From Corythucha ciliata (lineage: Eukaryota > Arthropoda > Insecta > Hemiptera > Tingidae), in assembly GCA_038030265.1 (NCBI GenBank), contig CM075939.1, forward strand, positions 8,847,253-8,911,252: a stretch of 64,000 nt of DNA, read 5' to 3'. Under the pieces are notes generated by a model. That model was given only the letters and a program-made list of their open reading frames with translations. It made no database searches and was not told the origin of the DNA. The position numbers and the translations under genes were made by a program. Each line of letters begins with the position of its first letter. Within the stretch, counting starts at the first letter, position 1. Positions 1 to 11,394 of this stretch are shown in pieces.

Positions 1-267
1 ACCAATAACGATATCAATCAACTATGAATGACATTTAGGCCGTGGTATAGAAAGTCAAAATCATAAAATCGTGTTTCTTTTTACCGCAGGCCCCTTTTTT
101 GGCACCAACTGAGGGGGAACAAAATGATGAAAATGAAAAATGAAACTGAGTCGGTTTGGTTGCCTATACGATGTGGGAAGGTGGACTCTTGTTAGAGGAG
201 TTATTTGCAATTAAAATCTTTATCCCGGCCTAAATTTCATTCATAATTGATTGATATCGTTATTGGT
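1..267. mobile_element. MITE with 42 bp terminal inverted repeats
   Basis: The first 42 bases (starting ACCAATAACGATATC) match the reverse complement of 226-267 with two visible mismatches. The interior is about 180 bp and has no coding potential. The left end lies at the window edge, so the true terminus and any target duplication cannot be checked. The size and perfect-looking arms fit a non-autonomous DNA transposon; the superfamily is unknown. Confidence 0.7.
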
Positions 268-414
268 ATCGTATGAGGTTTGACTCGATTGTCGCATGAA
301 TGAAATGCACTTTTCCCGACAGGCTGCTGTCGGAACAAAACTTTTTTCAGGTTACGTTAATTTTCAGATCAGTTAAATTAGGTTAAATGGCATGTCACAA
401 TTTCACCATTGCGC

Positions 415-919
415 AATGCGGAGTGCCTGGGTTCGAATCCGAAACAATTTTTTTTAATTTTTTTTTTTGTTCCTCCCTTTTTGGCCCACCTCAGGATTTT
501 TTACTCAATATTTATTAGGCTGTAGGCAAATCAAATAAAAGAGACGGCTCAAAATACAATGTCAATGAATTTTTTTGGTAATTGGGTGGTCCAGTAAGGC
601 ATAGCGTTAATTTAATAGCTCCCCTCCGCCGAGAACTCCCCTGCCATATTAACGGATTTGGTTCACTAGGGTCTCATACGAAAGCGCGTTCATTTCTCAT
701 TACTCGAGTCAATTTTGGGGGCAATCACAGCAACAGCCGTGCGGTAGCGAATTTTCAACTAATTCAAACCCCTCTTTCACACCCTTCCCGTTGACCGATT
801 CATCTGGATCACGAACTCGTCCGAGATATTCACGCTATTGATTTTTAGGCCAAATTTGGTTGCCCTAAGTCAAAAATTGCGACCGTGATCGTGCTAACAA
901 GCGAGGGGCCATATATATA
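415..919 (+). repeat. 0.5 kb dispersed repeat, copy 1, with pol III B-box-like head
   Basis: Nearly identical to 1541-2052 in the same orientation. It begins at AATGCGGAGTGCC, continues into GGTTCGAATCC (a consensus tRNA/SINE B-box, 431-441) followed by T-runs, and ends at an (AT)n tract. Upstream of the B-box is a weak tRNA-like stretch (about 390-430) found only in this copy. It may be a SINE or a repeat carrying one. The short open frame inside (582-794) only reflects the repeat and is not supported as a gene. Confidence 0.7.
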
Positions 920-1540
920 AGTTAGATTTGGGAACTAACAAAGTCCGTTTTTAAATTTTTTACCATAGTATAGTGACAGTCAAATGTTACAAAACTGGCT
1001 CCCTAAATTCTTCGAGAAATGGACAGCTAAATAAATTTCTCTGCTTGAAACGAATTAATTTATTAATTAAAAATAGCCATGTTTTAGATCAATTATCTAG
1101 TTTGATGAAGATCAACGCGAGCAGTGGGACAAATGGTGGTTACAAGGCCGGCCCTTGTAGCGAGCTACAAAGATTTGTAAGATTGTCCCCGCCTCCTCCC
1201 CCAGTGCCCCCTCAACACCTACCACTTCATTTTTGTTAGAAGATAACGAAATTCTACAATTGATGGAGCTGACCCTAAATGCCTTCGTTAGCAATAATTC
1301 GTAGCTTTTCAATTTGCAGAAAGAAATAGAGCGCACAACAGAAGTTAAAGCGACAAATGTATACAGAATATTATGGGCTGAAGAGGAGATACGAAGGGAA
1401 AAAAATGAAATGCATAATAAAATAACAAATTGAGAAATAATGTTCAATCAATTATACCATATTTACGACCATATTCAGAGACCTTCTTTATCTGAGCCTT
1501 AACTTAAATTGTGCAAAGGTCATACGTGTATTGCTAAAGG
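920..1540. other. Unannotated AT-rich spacer between the two repeat copies
   Basis: No gene, RNA or repeat structure is recognised. The open frames on both strands (973-1239 and 1112-1447) overlap each other and have low-complexity composition. Confidence 0.5.
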
Positions 1541-2052
1541 AATGCCGAGTGCCTGGGTTCGAATCCGAAACAATTTTTTTAAAATTTTTTTTTTGTTCCT
1601 CCCTTTTTGGCCCACCACAGGATTTCTTGCTCAAGATTTATTAGGCTGTAGGCAAATCAAATAAAAGAGACGGCTCAAAATACAATCTCAATGAAATTTT
1701 TTGGTAATTGGGTGGTCCAGTAAAGCATAGCGTTAATTTAATAGCTCCCCTCCGCCGAGAACTCCCCTGCCATATCAACGGATTTGGTTCACAAAGGTCT
1801 CATTCGAAAGCGCGTTCATTTCTCATTACTCGAGTCAATTTTGGGGGCAATTGCAGCAACAGCCGTGCGGTAGCGAATTTTCAACTAATTCAAACCCCTC
1901 TTTCACACCGTTCCCGTGGACCGATTCATCTGGATCACGAACTCGTCCGAGATATTCACGCTATTGATTTTTAGACCAAATTTGGTTGCCCTAAGTAAAA
2001 AATTGCGACCGTGATCGTGCTAACAAGCGAGGGGCCATATATATATATATAT
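1541..2052 (+). repeat. 0.5 kb dispersed repeat, copy 2
   Basis: Direct copy of 415-919, about 1.13 kb downstream, with scattered substitutions and a longer terminal (AT)n microsatellite (2036-2052). The GGTTCGAATCC motif and following T-run are preserved. The sequence upstream of AATGC differs from copy 1, which marks the repeat boundary. Confidence 0.7.
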
Positions 2053-2180
2053 AGCAAATCGAACCGACCTCGGATTCGTGTTCTAGGGGTTCTGAAACGT
2101 GAAAAAAAAGTATCACAACCCATATGTGCGACCATCAGGGCGAGACCAATAGTGCATTTTTTGAATGAAATGCACTAAAA

Positions 2181-2395
2181 ACGGCGAAATTGGTTTGTTA
2201 GTGAGCGAAATTCGAGGAATTGGTTCTGTTGCTGAGCAAGTCCTGCGAAATATTTAAAGGTTAAAAAATGTGACAATCCTGTTGGATTTTAAATTTTTGA
2301 TGAAATTTGGGGGTGAGCAGCTGCCCCTCAAAATCTGCGCTTTTGAATCTTGGGGGAGGGCAAATGCCCACCCCTGCCCCTCGCTGGCTACGCCC
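2181..2395 (-). mobile_element. Fragment of GGGCGTAGCCAG-terminus element
   Basis: On the minus strand this begins at GGGCGTAGCCAGCG (2395 leftwards) and aligns by eye over about 215 bp with 26961-27190 on the plus strand. The alignment includes the GGGGCAGCTGC and CAAAAGCGCAGATTT blocks and the following AATTCGAG..AATTGGTT minisatellite-like stretch. It is probably a truncated copy of the element described at 26961-28748. Confidence 0.6.
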
Positions 2396-3239
2396 ATGGT
2401 TCCGGCTCTGAAAACGAATTGCTGCCGTCACCGAAGGTGCACCAACTCGTAACTTTACGGTTCTGCGGGCAGACACAGAACGCACAGACCTCATCCCTGA
2501 CCTGATGAGAGAGAAACGCACAAGATCTCATCAGAAAACACTCAATTCCATCCTAATTGTCCCTTTAGGAGGAAACTGAGCATTAAAAACTTACAGTTCA
2601 TCCCCAAAATTTGATTTCTAAGTCCAATAGCTGGGAATTAAGCTAATGATACAGGCTTTTTACGCTGTACAAAGTCCCATTTTTCACAGGAGCTCACAAT
2701 ACGCTGTGAAATAGCGTTTTCTGCTAAAGTTGCTGCGAATTAGCATAAATTATTATTATATATTATTGCTAACTTTACCCCACAAACTGACAATCCGTGT
2801 ACAGGAAAACTGTGAATTCAGCCTTAAAAATGTGGAGGTCTGAGCCCGGAAATCCTGTACAAAACCACCATTTTTCGACGATAACGGTCAAATTCGTGGA
2901 AACAGGCAGTTCACACCAATCACTGACGCTTCGAACGTAATACTAAAATTTAGCTCTTGGAATCCGTTTAGTGCGCCCCAGGTGATCTGTAGAATCGGCA
3001 AAGCAGTAGCGTACCGAGGCAGAGGGGCCCCTGGGGAAACTTAAATGCGGAAAAATGAGGATTTATTCATGGATGTAGGTTTGTGAAAAGGTTGGACAGC
3101 GACTTGACTCCCTTCTACCGATTCAAGTCTATATCGGACCAGGAGAATATAACGTTTCCAAGTGATGAGGAAAGAGTGTGGGCTGAATATTAGATTAAGC
3201 CCCCAGAGAGTGCTCTTCTGGTGGTTCAAATACAGAAAA
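2396..3239. other. Intergenic, no gene recognised
   Basis: No coding signal. A GC-rich AGGGGCCCCTGGGG stretch near 3025-3040 and the preceding GTAGCGTACCGAGGC resemble termini of dispersed elements and sit just before the minisatellite array that follows. Confidence 0.4.
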
Positions 3240-4880
3240 TTCGCGGCTAAAATAGAGAAAATACACCGTCCACAGTGTCGTTATGTCCTTAAGCGCGCTA
3301 ATATGTACTTATCGGCAATTTTGAAACTGGCTGACGCGGCAAAAACTTGGAGAAAAGCGATAACATTCGTGGCTATAACCGCGAAAAAGCGCTGATTCGT
3401 GCTGTCACGGTGCAAAAATGAGGAAAAATCGTCAATGCGCCGTGTATGGCGACCATGCCACGGCTAAAATGTAGAAATCAACGCAAAAGTGTTGTTTTTG
3501 GGCCAAGCCCGCTTCGAAAATCGAGATTACACGCTACTAATTCCAGGCTGTACAATTAACAAAAAATCGCGGCTAATAGCGATTTCCATTCAACACACTA
3601 CACAAGTGCAGTGCAGCATCCTCTCCATAAACATTTGTTTCAAGACAGAGAAGACGGGTGGGAAAAGTTACACCACACTAGAGGATTGTATTGAATGGAA
3701 AACGCCATAATATTGATAAAAACAACGATCATTCGGGTTAAAATTGGGGAAAAATGGCAAATTCATACACTGAAATGGTGAAAAAATCGGCCATTCGCAT
3801 ATAAAAAAAAAGAGAATATGATTTATGCGAATTCACAACAACATTAGCAGAAAATGCTATTTCACAGCAAGCAAAATCGCTAATTCGCGGATAAAGTTGA
3901 AGAAAAACGTTTATTCGCAAGTACAAATAATACAAACGAAGAGAATCACTAATTCGCGGCTGAAATTGAGAAAACGAAAATCCGTAGCATCTAAAAGATT
4001 CGAGACTGCAACTGAAAAACAGGCTAAAATCCGTTGCAGAAAGTAAAACAAATTGCTTATGCGGGACTAAAATCTAAAAAACAACTCGGCTAAATTGTAA
4101 AATTAAGGAAAACACTGATTTTCAGCTCAAAATGAGAAAAAAGTGATAATTCTCTGCTTAATATGGAAAAAATGGCTAATCTGCTGCTGAAAATGAGAAA
4201 AAAGCCAATTCGTGGCAAAAATGGAGGAAAATAGCTAATGCAAGCGAGAAAAAATTGAAAAACAAAAAAACACGCGCTGAATCGCCGCTAAAATTGAGAA
4301 AAATTACAAATTCGCGGATGAATTGTGTCAAAATTTCTAAATTAAATACGTGCCTTCTCGCCTTGTCAGGGTAACTTTATGGCTAAAATGGAGAAAAACG
4401 GCAAATTCATTGCTATATGAAAAAAAAAAAAACCTTTGTTCGCGGCTAGAACTGAGAAGACGCGCTAATCTATGGGTAGAAGTAAAAAATAATTGCTAAC
4501 GCGGTGCTAAAATGTAAAAGAACCCGCTAATTCTCGGCTAATACTGAGAAAATAGATAATTAGCCTGGCCTAAAATGAAAAAATAAAAAATAATTCCGCT
4601 GCAAAAATTGCCAATTTGCGACTAAACTTAACGCCAATTCATGGCTAAAATCAAAAAAATTCACTAATTCGCGGCCGAAATTGAGATAAATCACTAATTA
4701 CGGATAAAATTGAGAAAAAATTCAATTTGGGCCAAAAATTGGATATACGCTGATTCGCGGTTTCCTCAGGCAACTTTAAGGCTAAATTTGAGACAAATTG
4801 CCAACTTATGGGTAAAAAATCCGCCAATTAGCGGCTAAAACTGAGAAAAAATCGCTAATCCATAGCGTTTGTGAACAAAA
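3240..4880 (+). repeat. Degenerate minisatellite, family A (about 30 bp unit)
   Basis: Dozens of degenerate units around GCTAATTCGCGGCTAAAA followed by (TT)GAGAAAAA, with strong sequence and length decay. Every few hundred bases a different module occurs (TCAGGCAACTTTAAGG near 4757, TCAGGGTAACTTTATGG near 4365). The same family recurs at 44570-45020, 53190-53770, 54780-55010, 56570-56712 and 58140-58510, and on the other strand at 32400-33110 and 62510-62960. Short open frames here are chance readings of the repeat. Confidence 0.75.
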
Positions 4881-5623
4881 AAAAAATCTCTGTAAGGCCC
4901 CTCGATCTCTGATCACACAACCAAGGAATATAAATTTTTACGTTGCGTTAATAATTATGGATTTTTCTCTATTTTGACCGTGAAGTTAGCTCCAGTGATC
5001 GAGAATTGGCGTTCTCTCAATTAAATCTACGAATGAGAGCTTTTTCTCTTCAATTTGCAAATTATTGTTTTTATCAATTTGAGCATCAAATTAGCTATTT
5101 TTTTATCACTTCTGTCCCATGAATCGAAGGGAAATGACCTTAATCCGAGCGCGGGACAAAAACGCTCATTTTTTGCCAATTTATGGGGCGATAACATCAT
5201 TGTTCCGTCTCTCTTACGTACAGCGAGTCAGCCCTTACCATCTCGATGAGATCCCCACCCGTCTCCGGAAATTATTTGCTTATTTCTACACAGTCTCCTC
5301 CTTAGTTCTCTTCCATGCCATTCAAGTTAACCACTCTCGCTCTCCTCCTCTTCCATGATTCATCTCTCGAATTTTCCCTCAACTTTCCAAACCTGTTGGC
5401 GGTTTCGGCCATGAAGGGCTCAGATTCCGGGCTATAATGTTCAGTTGAATTACTATTGAATAGGTACCTTTGATATAACGGTCAATACCATAATGACCAC
5501 TTTGTGAGCTAAATAGCGAGTTATGGTCGTTAATTTCGGCCCGAAAACAGAAATTGTATTTTCTTGTCGAACTGTACTCCTCTCCTCTCCTGTTCTCCAT
5601 TATTTACGTTTCATTTTTTCTAG
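4881..5623. other. Region upstream of the first visible ATAD1 exon
   Basis: Must hold intron sequence of ATAD1, and possibly its N-terminal membrane-anchor exon. I could not find an exon with the expected single transmembrane helix plus a donor site in phase with 5624. The frames at 5055-5249 and 5119-5358 have some hydrophobic stretches but no matching donor. Confidence 0.4.
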
Positions 5624-6863
5624 TTGACAGAACATGAAATGGTGATAGCTTCCTACCTAGTCACCCCGGATGAAATCAACGTTTCGTTCAGTGATATCGG
5701 TGGACTGGAAAAGGTCATCAGTGGTATCAAGGAAACTGTCATTTTCCCGATCTCTCGTCAGGATCTTGTTAAGAACTCGAAACTAACGCGTCCTCCCAAA
5801 GGTGGGTCAAAGGAAAAAATTGTGTGCTCTCTTTCAGGATGTGTGTTTTTGTGCATTTTGTTCATTATTTAGTTTTGTTTGAAGTTTTATCACTTTTTTT
5901 GCTTTGACCTACCCTTCAGGGGACCAATCTGGAGGCGAACAGCCTTCGGATTTTTTTTTTTTGTTTTCTGTTTCATTAAACCGTAGGCGTTCTCCTACAC
6001 GGACCACCGGGCTGTGGTAAAACACTGTTGGCCAAAGCGACGGCCGCTCAATCAGGTACGTCGTTCATCAATCTCGAACTGTCCATTATGACGGACAAAT
6101 GGTACGGCGAAAGTCAAAAGTTGACCTCGGCCGTTTTCTCGCTCGCCAATAAACTGTCGCCGTGTATCATTTTTATCGACGAGATCGACTCGTTTCTTCG
6201 ATCGCGCAGTACGCAGGACCACGAAGCAACAGCGATGATGAAAGCTCAGTTTATGACACTGTGGGACGGTCTCGTCACCGATCCAAATCGAACTGTTATC
6301 GTCATGGGAGCGACAAACCGACCGACTGATTTGGACGCCGCCATTCTAAGACGAATGCCGTCCACTTTTCAAATAGATTTACCCGTAAATTGAAAGCCCT
6401 CCCCCCCCCCTACGACCAATCCGATCTATAATTGCTTCCCCCCCCCCCCATTTATTTAGTCGCTACCTCAACGCGAGGCGATATTCACCCTTATTTTAAA
6501 GGACGAACCCGTCGAAAATATGGACTTCTACCAACTAGCCTCAAGATCCAAAGGACTGTCAGGTTCCGACATTAAAGAAGTGTGCCGTATAGGCGCTACT
6601 TTCAGAGTTCGAGAATACATCCAACAAAACCCGTAAGAAAATTCACTGTGATACTTTGAGGCAAACAGCCAAAACTGTTATTTTGTTTTAAACATTACAG
6701 AAGTGCCGCCGATGGCATCGATAAGGCTAAATCTCTCCTTGACAAAAAGGAAAAAATAGTGGAGAAAGAGTTGCGGTGCATTACTATGAACGATCTTTTG
6801 AAGGCGATGGACCAATTTAAAGCAAATCAAGTCAATCAAACGGACGATATCGGAGATACGTAA
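5624..6863 (+). CDS. ATAD1: ATAD1/Msp1 AAA+ ATPase (N-terminal exon missing)
   Basis: Four exons: 5624-5801, 5987-6384, 6460-6632 and 6701-6863, 912 nt in total (303 residues plus TAA). All join in frame with GT-AG sites; the first exon opens after TTTTTCTAG with the codons for LTEHEM. Visible motifs are Walker A GPPGCGKT, pore loop KWYGES, Walker B FIDEID, sensor-1 ATNRPTDL and the RRMP arginine-finger region. These are diagnostic of the ATAD1/Msp1 branch of AAA+ proteins. Family members sit in the outer mitochondrial and peroxisomal membranes and pull out mistargeted tail-anchored proteins. Relative to the usual length of about 360 residues, roughly the first 60-75 are absent, including the membrane anchor; that exon lies upstream and was not found. 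The stop at 6861-6863 overlaps GTAAGT, so a further 3' exon is possible, but the C-terminus already reaches the usual end. Introns 1 and 2 carry long T- or C-runs. Confidence 0.9.
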
Positions 6864-7889
6864 GTGGAGGGGTTGATTGCATTAATAATAATTATAAGAG
6901 TTAAAAATCGAGGCTACTCTTGTCTTAATTTATTAGAAATCTAAAAATAATTTTGTTTTCATGTCTCCGTTATAACGGGCTCCCGTTTTTATTCGTCTGT
7001 AAGTATAATTTGAGCGTGTTTAAAGAAAAAAGACTGGTACTGCGCACGCGCTAGTTTTGTTAAGGACTTATTCTGAACAATTGTGTGATGTGTTGGAAGA
7101 TCTGAGTGTGAAGCATACTGTTGTCATTGTTAGCTTGTTATGAGCACATTTTCTGTTTACACGGTTTAAATATAAAATGAAAAGACCACATTTGATCTCG
7201 TCCACCGCTAGACATTGCATTGTGTGCGGAAAATTGTAATTTACGACCGATAATTACAGAATAATGAGGGAAAAAAATTATTAGTCTTGAGTTACCTGGT
7301 CCATGAGATTATTAGGCTTCATTAATGACAATTAAAACCGCAGGAGCAAATTTTTTGAACCGTAAAACTTGCCAAAAGTGGTCATTTAGCGTCAGCGATT
7401 CACCATCCGACGACGCCTGGAAGAGGAGGTCATCATGAAGCGGCTCTTCTGTCAATTTTACCCGTCAACCGACTAGGGGTTGACTTGCAATTTAGCCCAA
7501 AACTTTCCCAGGGACGGTTTTATAGAGGGGGGGGCACCCTCGTCAACTCAGCCGCCCTCGGAGAAATGGTGGGGGGGGGCTGAATTAGAAAAGAAGGGTA
7601 AGTGAACGGATGAATATGTGAGGGGAGGGGAAATATGATCTTGATGACATTGTTTTAGGCTTAAGTTGGGATCACAGCCTCCCGCAGTGTTTTTGCATAA
7701 TCCTCAAGTTAATATAAAAGCCCACGCGTTATACCACATTTAGTATGTTGCAAGGAACACCCTCACGTTCCCTTTACGATGCCCACTTGAGATTGGGGTC
7801 GTGCAGGCTTCACGAAAATTTGTGCTTTTGGAAGATCAAAATCAACGAAATTGTTTTTTTTTTTTTTGTTAGAAGCCCAATCCAAAGGA
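6864..7889. other. 3' flank of ATAD1, no gene recognised
   Basis: AT-rich, probably starting with the ATAD1 3' UTR. Around 7526-7579 there are G-runs of 8-10. No conserved coding frame is visible. Confidence 0.4.
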
Positions 7890-8145
7890 ATTGGATCCGT
7901 TGCCAAAATGTTCAAACTACCAAATCCTCAAACCACAGAACGCGTTCCTGGGAAAGCGAACCTCAAAAATTGCCCGCCGCACCTCAAAACCACAAATAAA
8001 TGCGCGAACCACAAAATGTTCAGACCACGAAATTCTCGAATGACAAAAGTCGCTGACCAAGAATAATGCTTGAACCACAAAAAACTCAACGCACATAAAA
8101 CTCTAACCACGCAATGCTCAAACCACAAAATGTTCCATCCGCCAA
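7890..8145 (+). repeat. Degenerate AACCACAAA repeat, copy 1
   Basis: Repeated AACCACAAAATGCTC-like blocks spaced about 15-22 bp apart. The same motif family forms 48480-48920. The overlapping open frames on both strands arise from the stop-poor repeat and are not genes. Confidence 0.65.
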
Positions 8146-8512
8146 ATGCTTGACTCCCCCCCCTCCCCGCGGCGGTACGGCCTATGCATTTCTACCCCCT
8201 GATTTCGGCTGACAGAGAATTTTTGAAGCTTTTTTTCCCTCGTAAGTGCTTCACAAATTGTATTCTGTCTTTCCTGTTCCTCCCTTTTGGCATAGTTTCC
8301 GAGCTCAGTGAGCCCAAAATTTTGAAGGTTCCAAGACAGTTTGAAGGCTGACAGTTCTTAGTCGTTGTTTCATCTGAATAATTGCCAGTTAGAGAGCAAA
8401 AAAGTAAATTTATGTGGCTAAACTACTATTTACGACTACATTATTAATACATGGAGCCAAACTATAAGTTTCAGACTACATTCTTGAAGAAAATGGCTAT
8501 TTAACGAGAGCA

Positions 8513-10794
8513 GGGGGTCAACCATGAGCTAGCGTGAAAATACCGTCAAAACGCGGTATCTATGATGTACGTGAACCTGGCGGCACACATATCACCAAAC
8601 ACGACGAAAATGGCGCCATTCGTTTGTTTACTGTTTGTTTAGCCAAAATTTTCGTTTGTTTAGCCCTGCAAAATACAATTTTTTAAAAAACAAAATGTGT
8701 GCCGCCAACTTCACGCAACGGCACACATGACCCCAATCGTTTGTTTCGCTACATATTCAGACACAGCTTCGTTTGTTTACGTTTGTTTAGCCCAAATTTT
8801 CGTTTGTTTAGCCCTGCAACATACAATTTTTTAAAAAGCAAAATGTGTGCCGCCAACTTCACGCAACGGCACACATGACCCCAATCGTTTGTTTCGTTAC
8901 ATATTCGGACAGAACTTCGTTTGTTTACGTTTGTTTAGCCCAAATTTACGTTTGTTTAACCAAATTTTTCGTTTGTTTAGCCCAGCAAAACATGTATTTA
9001 TAAGAGGTTATGTGCATCACATGACTCACATTGTTTGTTTAGCGGTGTATTCTGTTTCACTATCTTTCTGGCCTAATTTTTTTATGTTCTGCACCTACGA
9101 GCACCTAATTCGTTCCGAGGGCCAGCCATCATAAGCATGGAATGACAATTTTTTCGTTTAATGACACATTTAGCCAAGTAGGTATTCGGGGACGACGCGA
9201 AACAATCAAAAATCACTCTTAAGACATGTACGCGTCGAAAAACAAAAAAATCGAATTCATTTTTTTTCTCTGTGAGCCGGGTAATAGGGATTGATACATT
9301 CTTATAAATACATGTTTTGCTGGGCTAAACAAACGAAAATTTGGGCTAAACAAACGAAGTTCTGTCCGAATATGTAGCGAAACAAACGATTGGGGTCATG
9401 TGTGCCGTTGCGTGAAGTTGGCGGCACACATGATGAATTTTCTCATAAATACATCTTTGGCTGGGCTAAACCAACGAAAATTTGGGCTAAACAAACGTAA
9501 ATTTGGGCTAAACAAACGTAAACAAACGAAGTTCTGTCCGAATATGTAGCGAAACAAACGATTGGTGTCATGTGTGCCGTTGCGTGAAGTTTGTGGCACA
9601 CATGATGTATTTCCTTACAAATACATGTTTCGATGGGCTAAACAAACGAAAATTTGGGTTAAACAAACGTAAACAAACGAAGTTCTGTCCGAATATGTAA
9701 CGAAACAAACGATTGGGGTCATGTGTGCCGTTGCGTGAAGTTGGCGGCACACACGATGTATTTTCTTATAAATACATGTTTTGCTGGGCTAAACAAACGA
9801 AAATTTGGGCTAAACAAACGTAAATTTGGGCTAAACAAACGTAAACAAACGAAGTTCTGTCCGAATATGTAGCGAAACAAACGATTGGGGTCATGTGTGC
9901 CGTTGCGTGAAGTTGGCGGCACACACGATGTATTTTCTTATAAATACATGTTTTGCTGGGCTAAACCAACGAAAATTTGGGCTAAACAAACGTAAATTTG
10001 GGCTAAACAAACGTAAACAAACGAAGTTCTGTCCGAATATGTAGCGAAACAAACGATTGGGGTCATGTGTGCCGTTGCGTGAAGTTGGCGGCACACAAGA
10101 CATGATGAATTTTCTCATAAATACATGTTTTGCTGGGCTAAACAAACGATAATTTGGGCTAAACAAACGAAGTTCTGTCCGAATATGTAGCGAAACAAAC
10201 GATTGGGGTCATGTGTGCCGTTGCGTGAAGTTGGCGGCACACGTGATGTATTTTCTTATAAATACATCTTTTGCTGGGCTAAACAAACGAAAATTTTGGC
10301 TAAACAAACGTTAATTTGGGCTAAACAAACGTAAACAAACGTAGTTCTGTCCGAATATGTAACGAAACAAACGATTGGGGTCATGTGTGCCGTTGCGTTA
10401 AGTTGGCGGCACACATTTTGTTTTTTAAAAAATTGTATGTTGCGGGGCTAAACAAACGAAAATTTGGGCTAAACAAACGTAAACAAACGAAGTTGTGTCT
10501 GAATATGTAGCGAAACAAACGATTGGGTTCATGTGTGCCGTTGCGTGAAGTTGGCGGCACACGTTTTGTTTTTTAAAAAATTGTATTTTGCAGGGCTAAA
10601 CAAACGAAAATTTTGGCTAAACAAACGTAAACAAACAGTAAACAAACGAATGGCGCCATTTTCGTCGTGTTTGGTGATATGTGTGCCGCCAGGTTCACGT
10701 GCATGTATCTATGGCGTTATAACATTATTTGTGATAGAGCGTCCTTAGTTACCGCTTGCGTTAATTTTTTAACGCTAGCTCATGGTTGACCCCC
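8513..10794. mobile_element. Foldback-like element with tandem-repeat inverted arms
   Basis: Both outer ends are GGGGGTCAACCATGAGCTAG (8513 rightwards; 10794 leftwards on the minus strand). The left arm (8513 to about 9006) and right arm (about 9298-10794) are inverted relative to each other and made of the same tandem units. Units are about 150 or 172 bp, differing by one 21 bp subrepeat around GGGCTAAACAAACG. The central loop is about 290 bp and noncoding. Every unit includes a hairpin, GTGTGCCG - 14 nt - CGGCACAC. Unequal arms made of tandem units around a loop are the known design of Foldback/Galileo-type transposons; no transposase is present. Long minus-strand frames (9396-10166) are artefacts of the repeats. 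A related locus is at 35108-36456. Confidence 0.7.
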
Positions 10795-10839
10795 AGATGA
10801 ATTTATGGGGCCTCATTCACGTTATAATTTATAAGGTCT

Positions 10840-10972
10840 GGGGGTCAACCATGAGCTAGCGTTAAAAAATTAACGCAAGCGGTAACTAAGGACGCTCTAT
10901 CACAAATAATGTTATAACGCCATAGATACCGCGTTTTGACGGTATTTTTACGCTAGCTCATGGTTGACCCCC
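10840..10972. mobile_element. 133 bp MITE sharing the foldback termini
   Basis: Begins GGGGGTCAACCATGAGC and ends with its reverse complement, using the same termini as 8513-10794. Its left two thirds (to about 10930) is the inverted copy of the right end of the larger element (about 10700-10794). The two therefore form a large palindrome around a 45 bp spacer (10795-10839). Its right end resembles the left end of the larger element (CCGTCAAAACGCGGTATC on the opposite strand). Confidence 0.65.
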
Positions 10973-11262
10973 TGTCGTCCAGTGAAAGCGTGTTCGATCG
11001 GCGCCACAACGAGCGTACATTCCAAAGACTCAACTTGAATGTGACGTCGTCCACTGCCGGCTTAGCTGCAGTGCAGCGCCGCTTCCAGTGGACGACGAAA
11101 GCAATATTGTAGCTCCTGGAACTTAACGACTGGTTTTGATCGTACGATCTGTCGTTTGTATGATCGAGAAGAAGAGTTTCAGGGTAGAGCAACCGTTGAG
11201 GGCATCACATTATCAGATTACCCCCCCCCCCCCCCAAGCTTCTAAGCTCTTATAAACCCCAC

Positions 11263-11378
11263 TGTAGTGTTTGATCACCATTAAACACGTGTTTAATTGT
11301 CTTGTTAAAAAAAATAAAAAAACAGTTTTACGTTTTCTGATTACTCGAACATAATCGTTCTATTTCAAATACGTAACA
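11263..11378 (+). repeat. 5' LTR of Ty3/gypsy element
   Basis: 116 bp, TGTAGTG...GTAACA, identical by eye to 15512-15627. The flanking CCCAC (11258-11262) equals 15628-15632, a 5 bp target duplication. It lies just downstream of a 15 nt C-run. Confidence 0.9.
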
Positions 11379-11379
11379 T

Positions 11380-11393
11380 TGGCGCAGTAACGG
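11380..11393 (+). other. Primer binding site of the Ty3/gypsy element
   Basis: TGGCGCAGTAACGG begins one base after the LTR and starts with TGG, the complement of a tRNA CCA end. The particular tRNA was not identified. Confidence 0.7.
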
Positions 11394-11394
11394 T

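Noticed and set aside
421..445. Possible tRNA gene at the GGTTCGAATCC motif
   Set aside because: No acceptor stem, no clear A-box, and the motif repeats at the head of a dispersed repeat.
5055..5358. Hydrophobic frames considered as the ATAD1 N-terminal anchor exon
   Set aside because: No GT donor in the phase required by the exon at 5624 and no family-like residues.
9396..10166. Four similar minus-strand ORFs (67-91 codons) with near-identical peptides
   Set aside because: They are translations of the foldback tandem units; length follows the 150/172 bp period and the plus-strand arm gives the inverse. No start context or domain.
8513..10794. CRISPR-like array
   Set aside because: Units are 150-172 bp, inverted arms, no short unique spacers, and the genome is eukaryotic.
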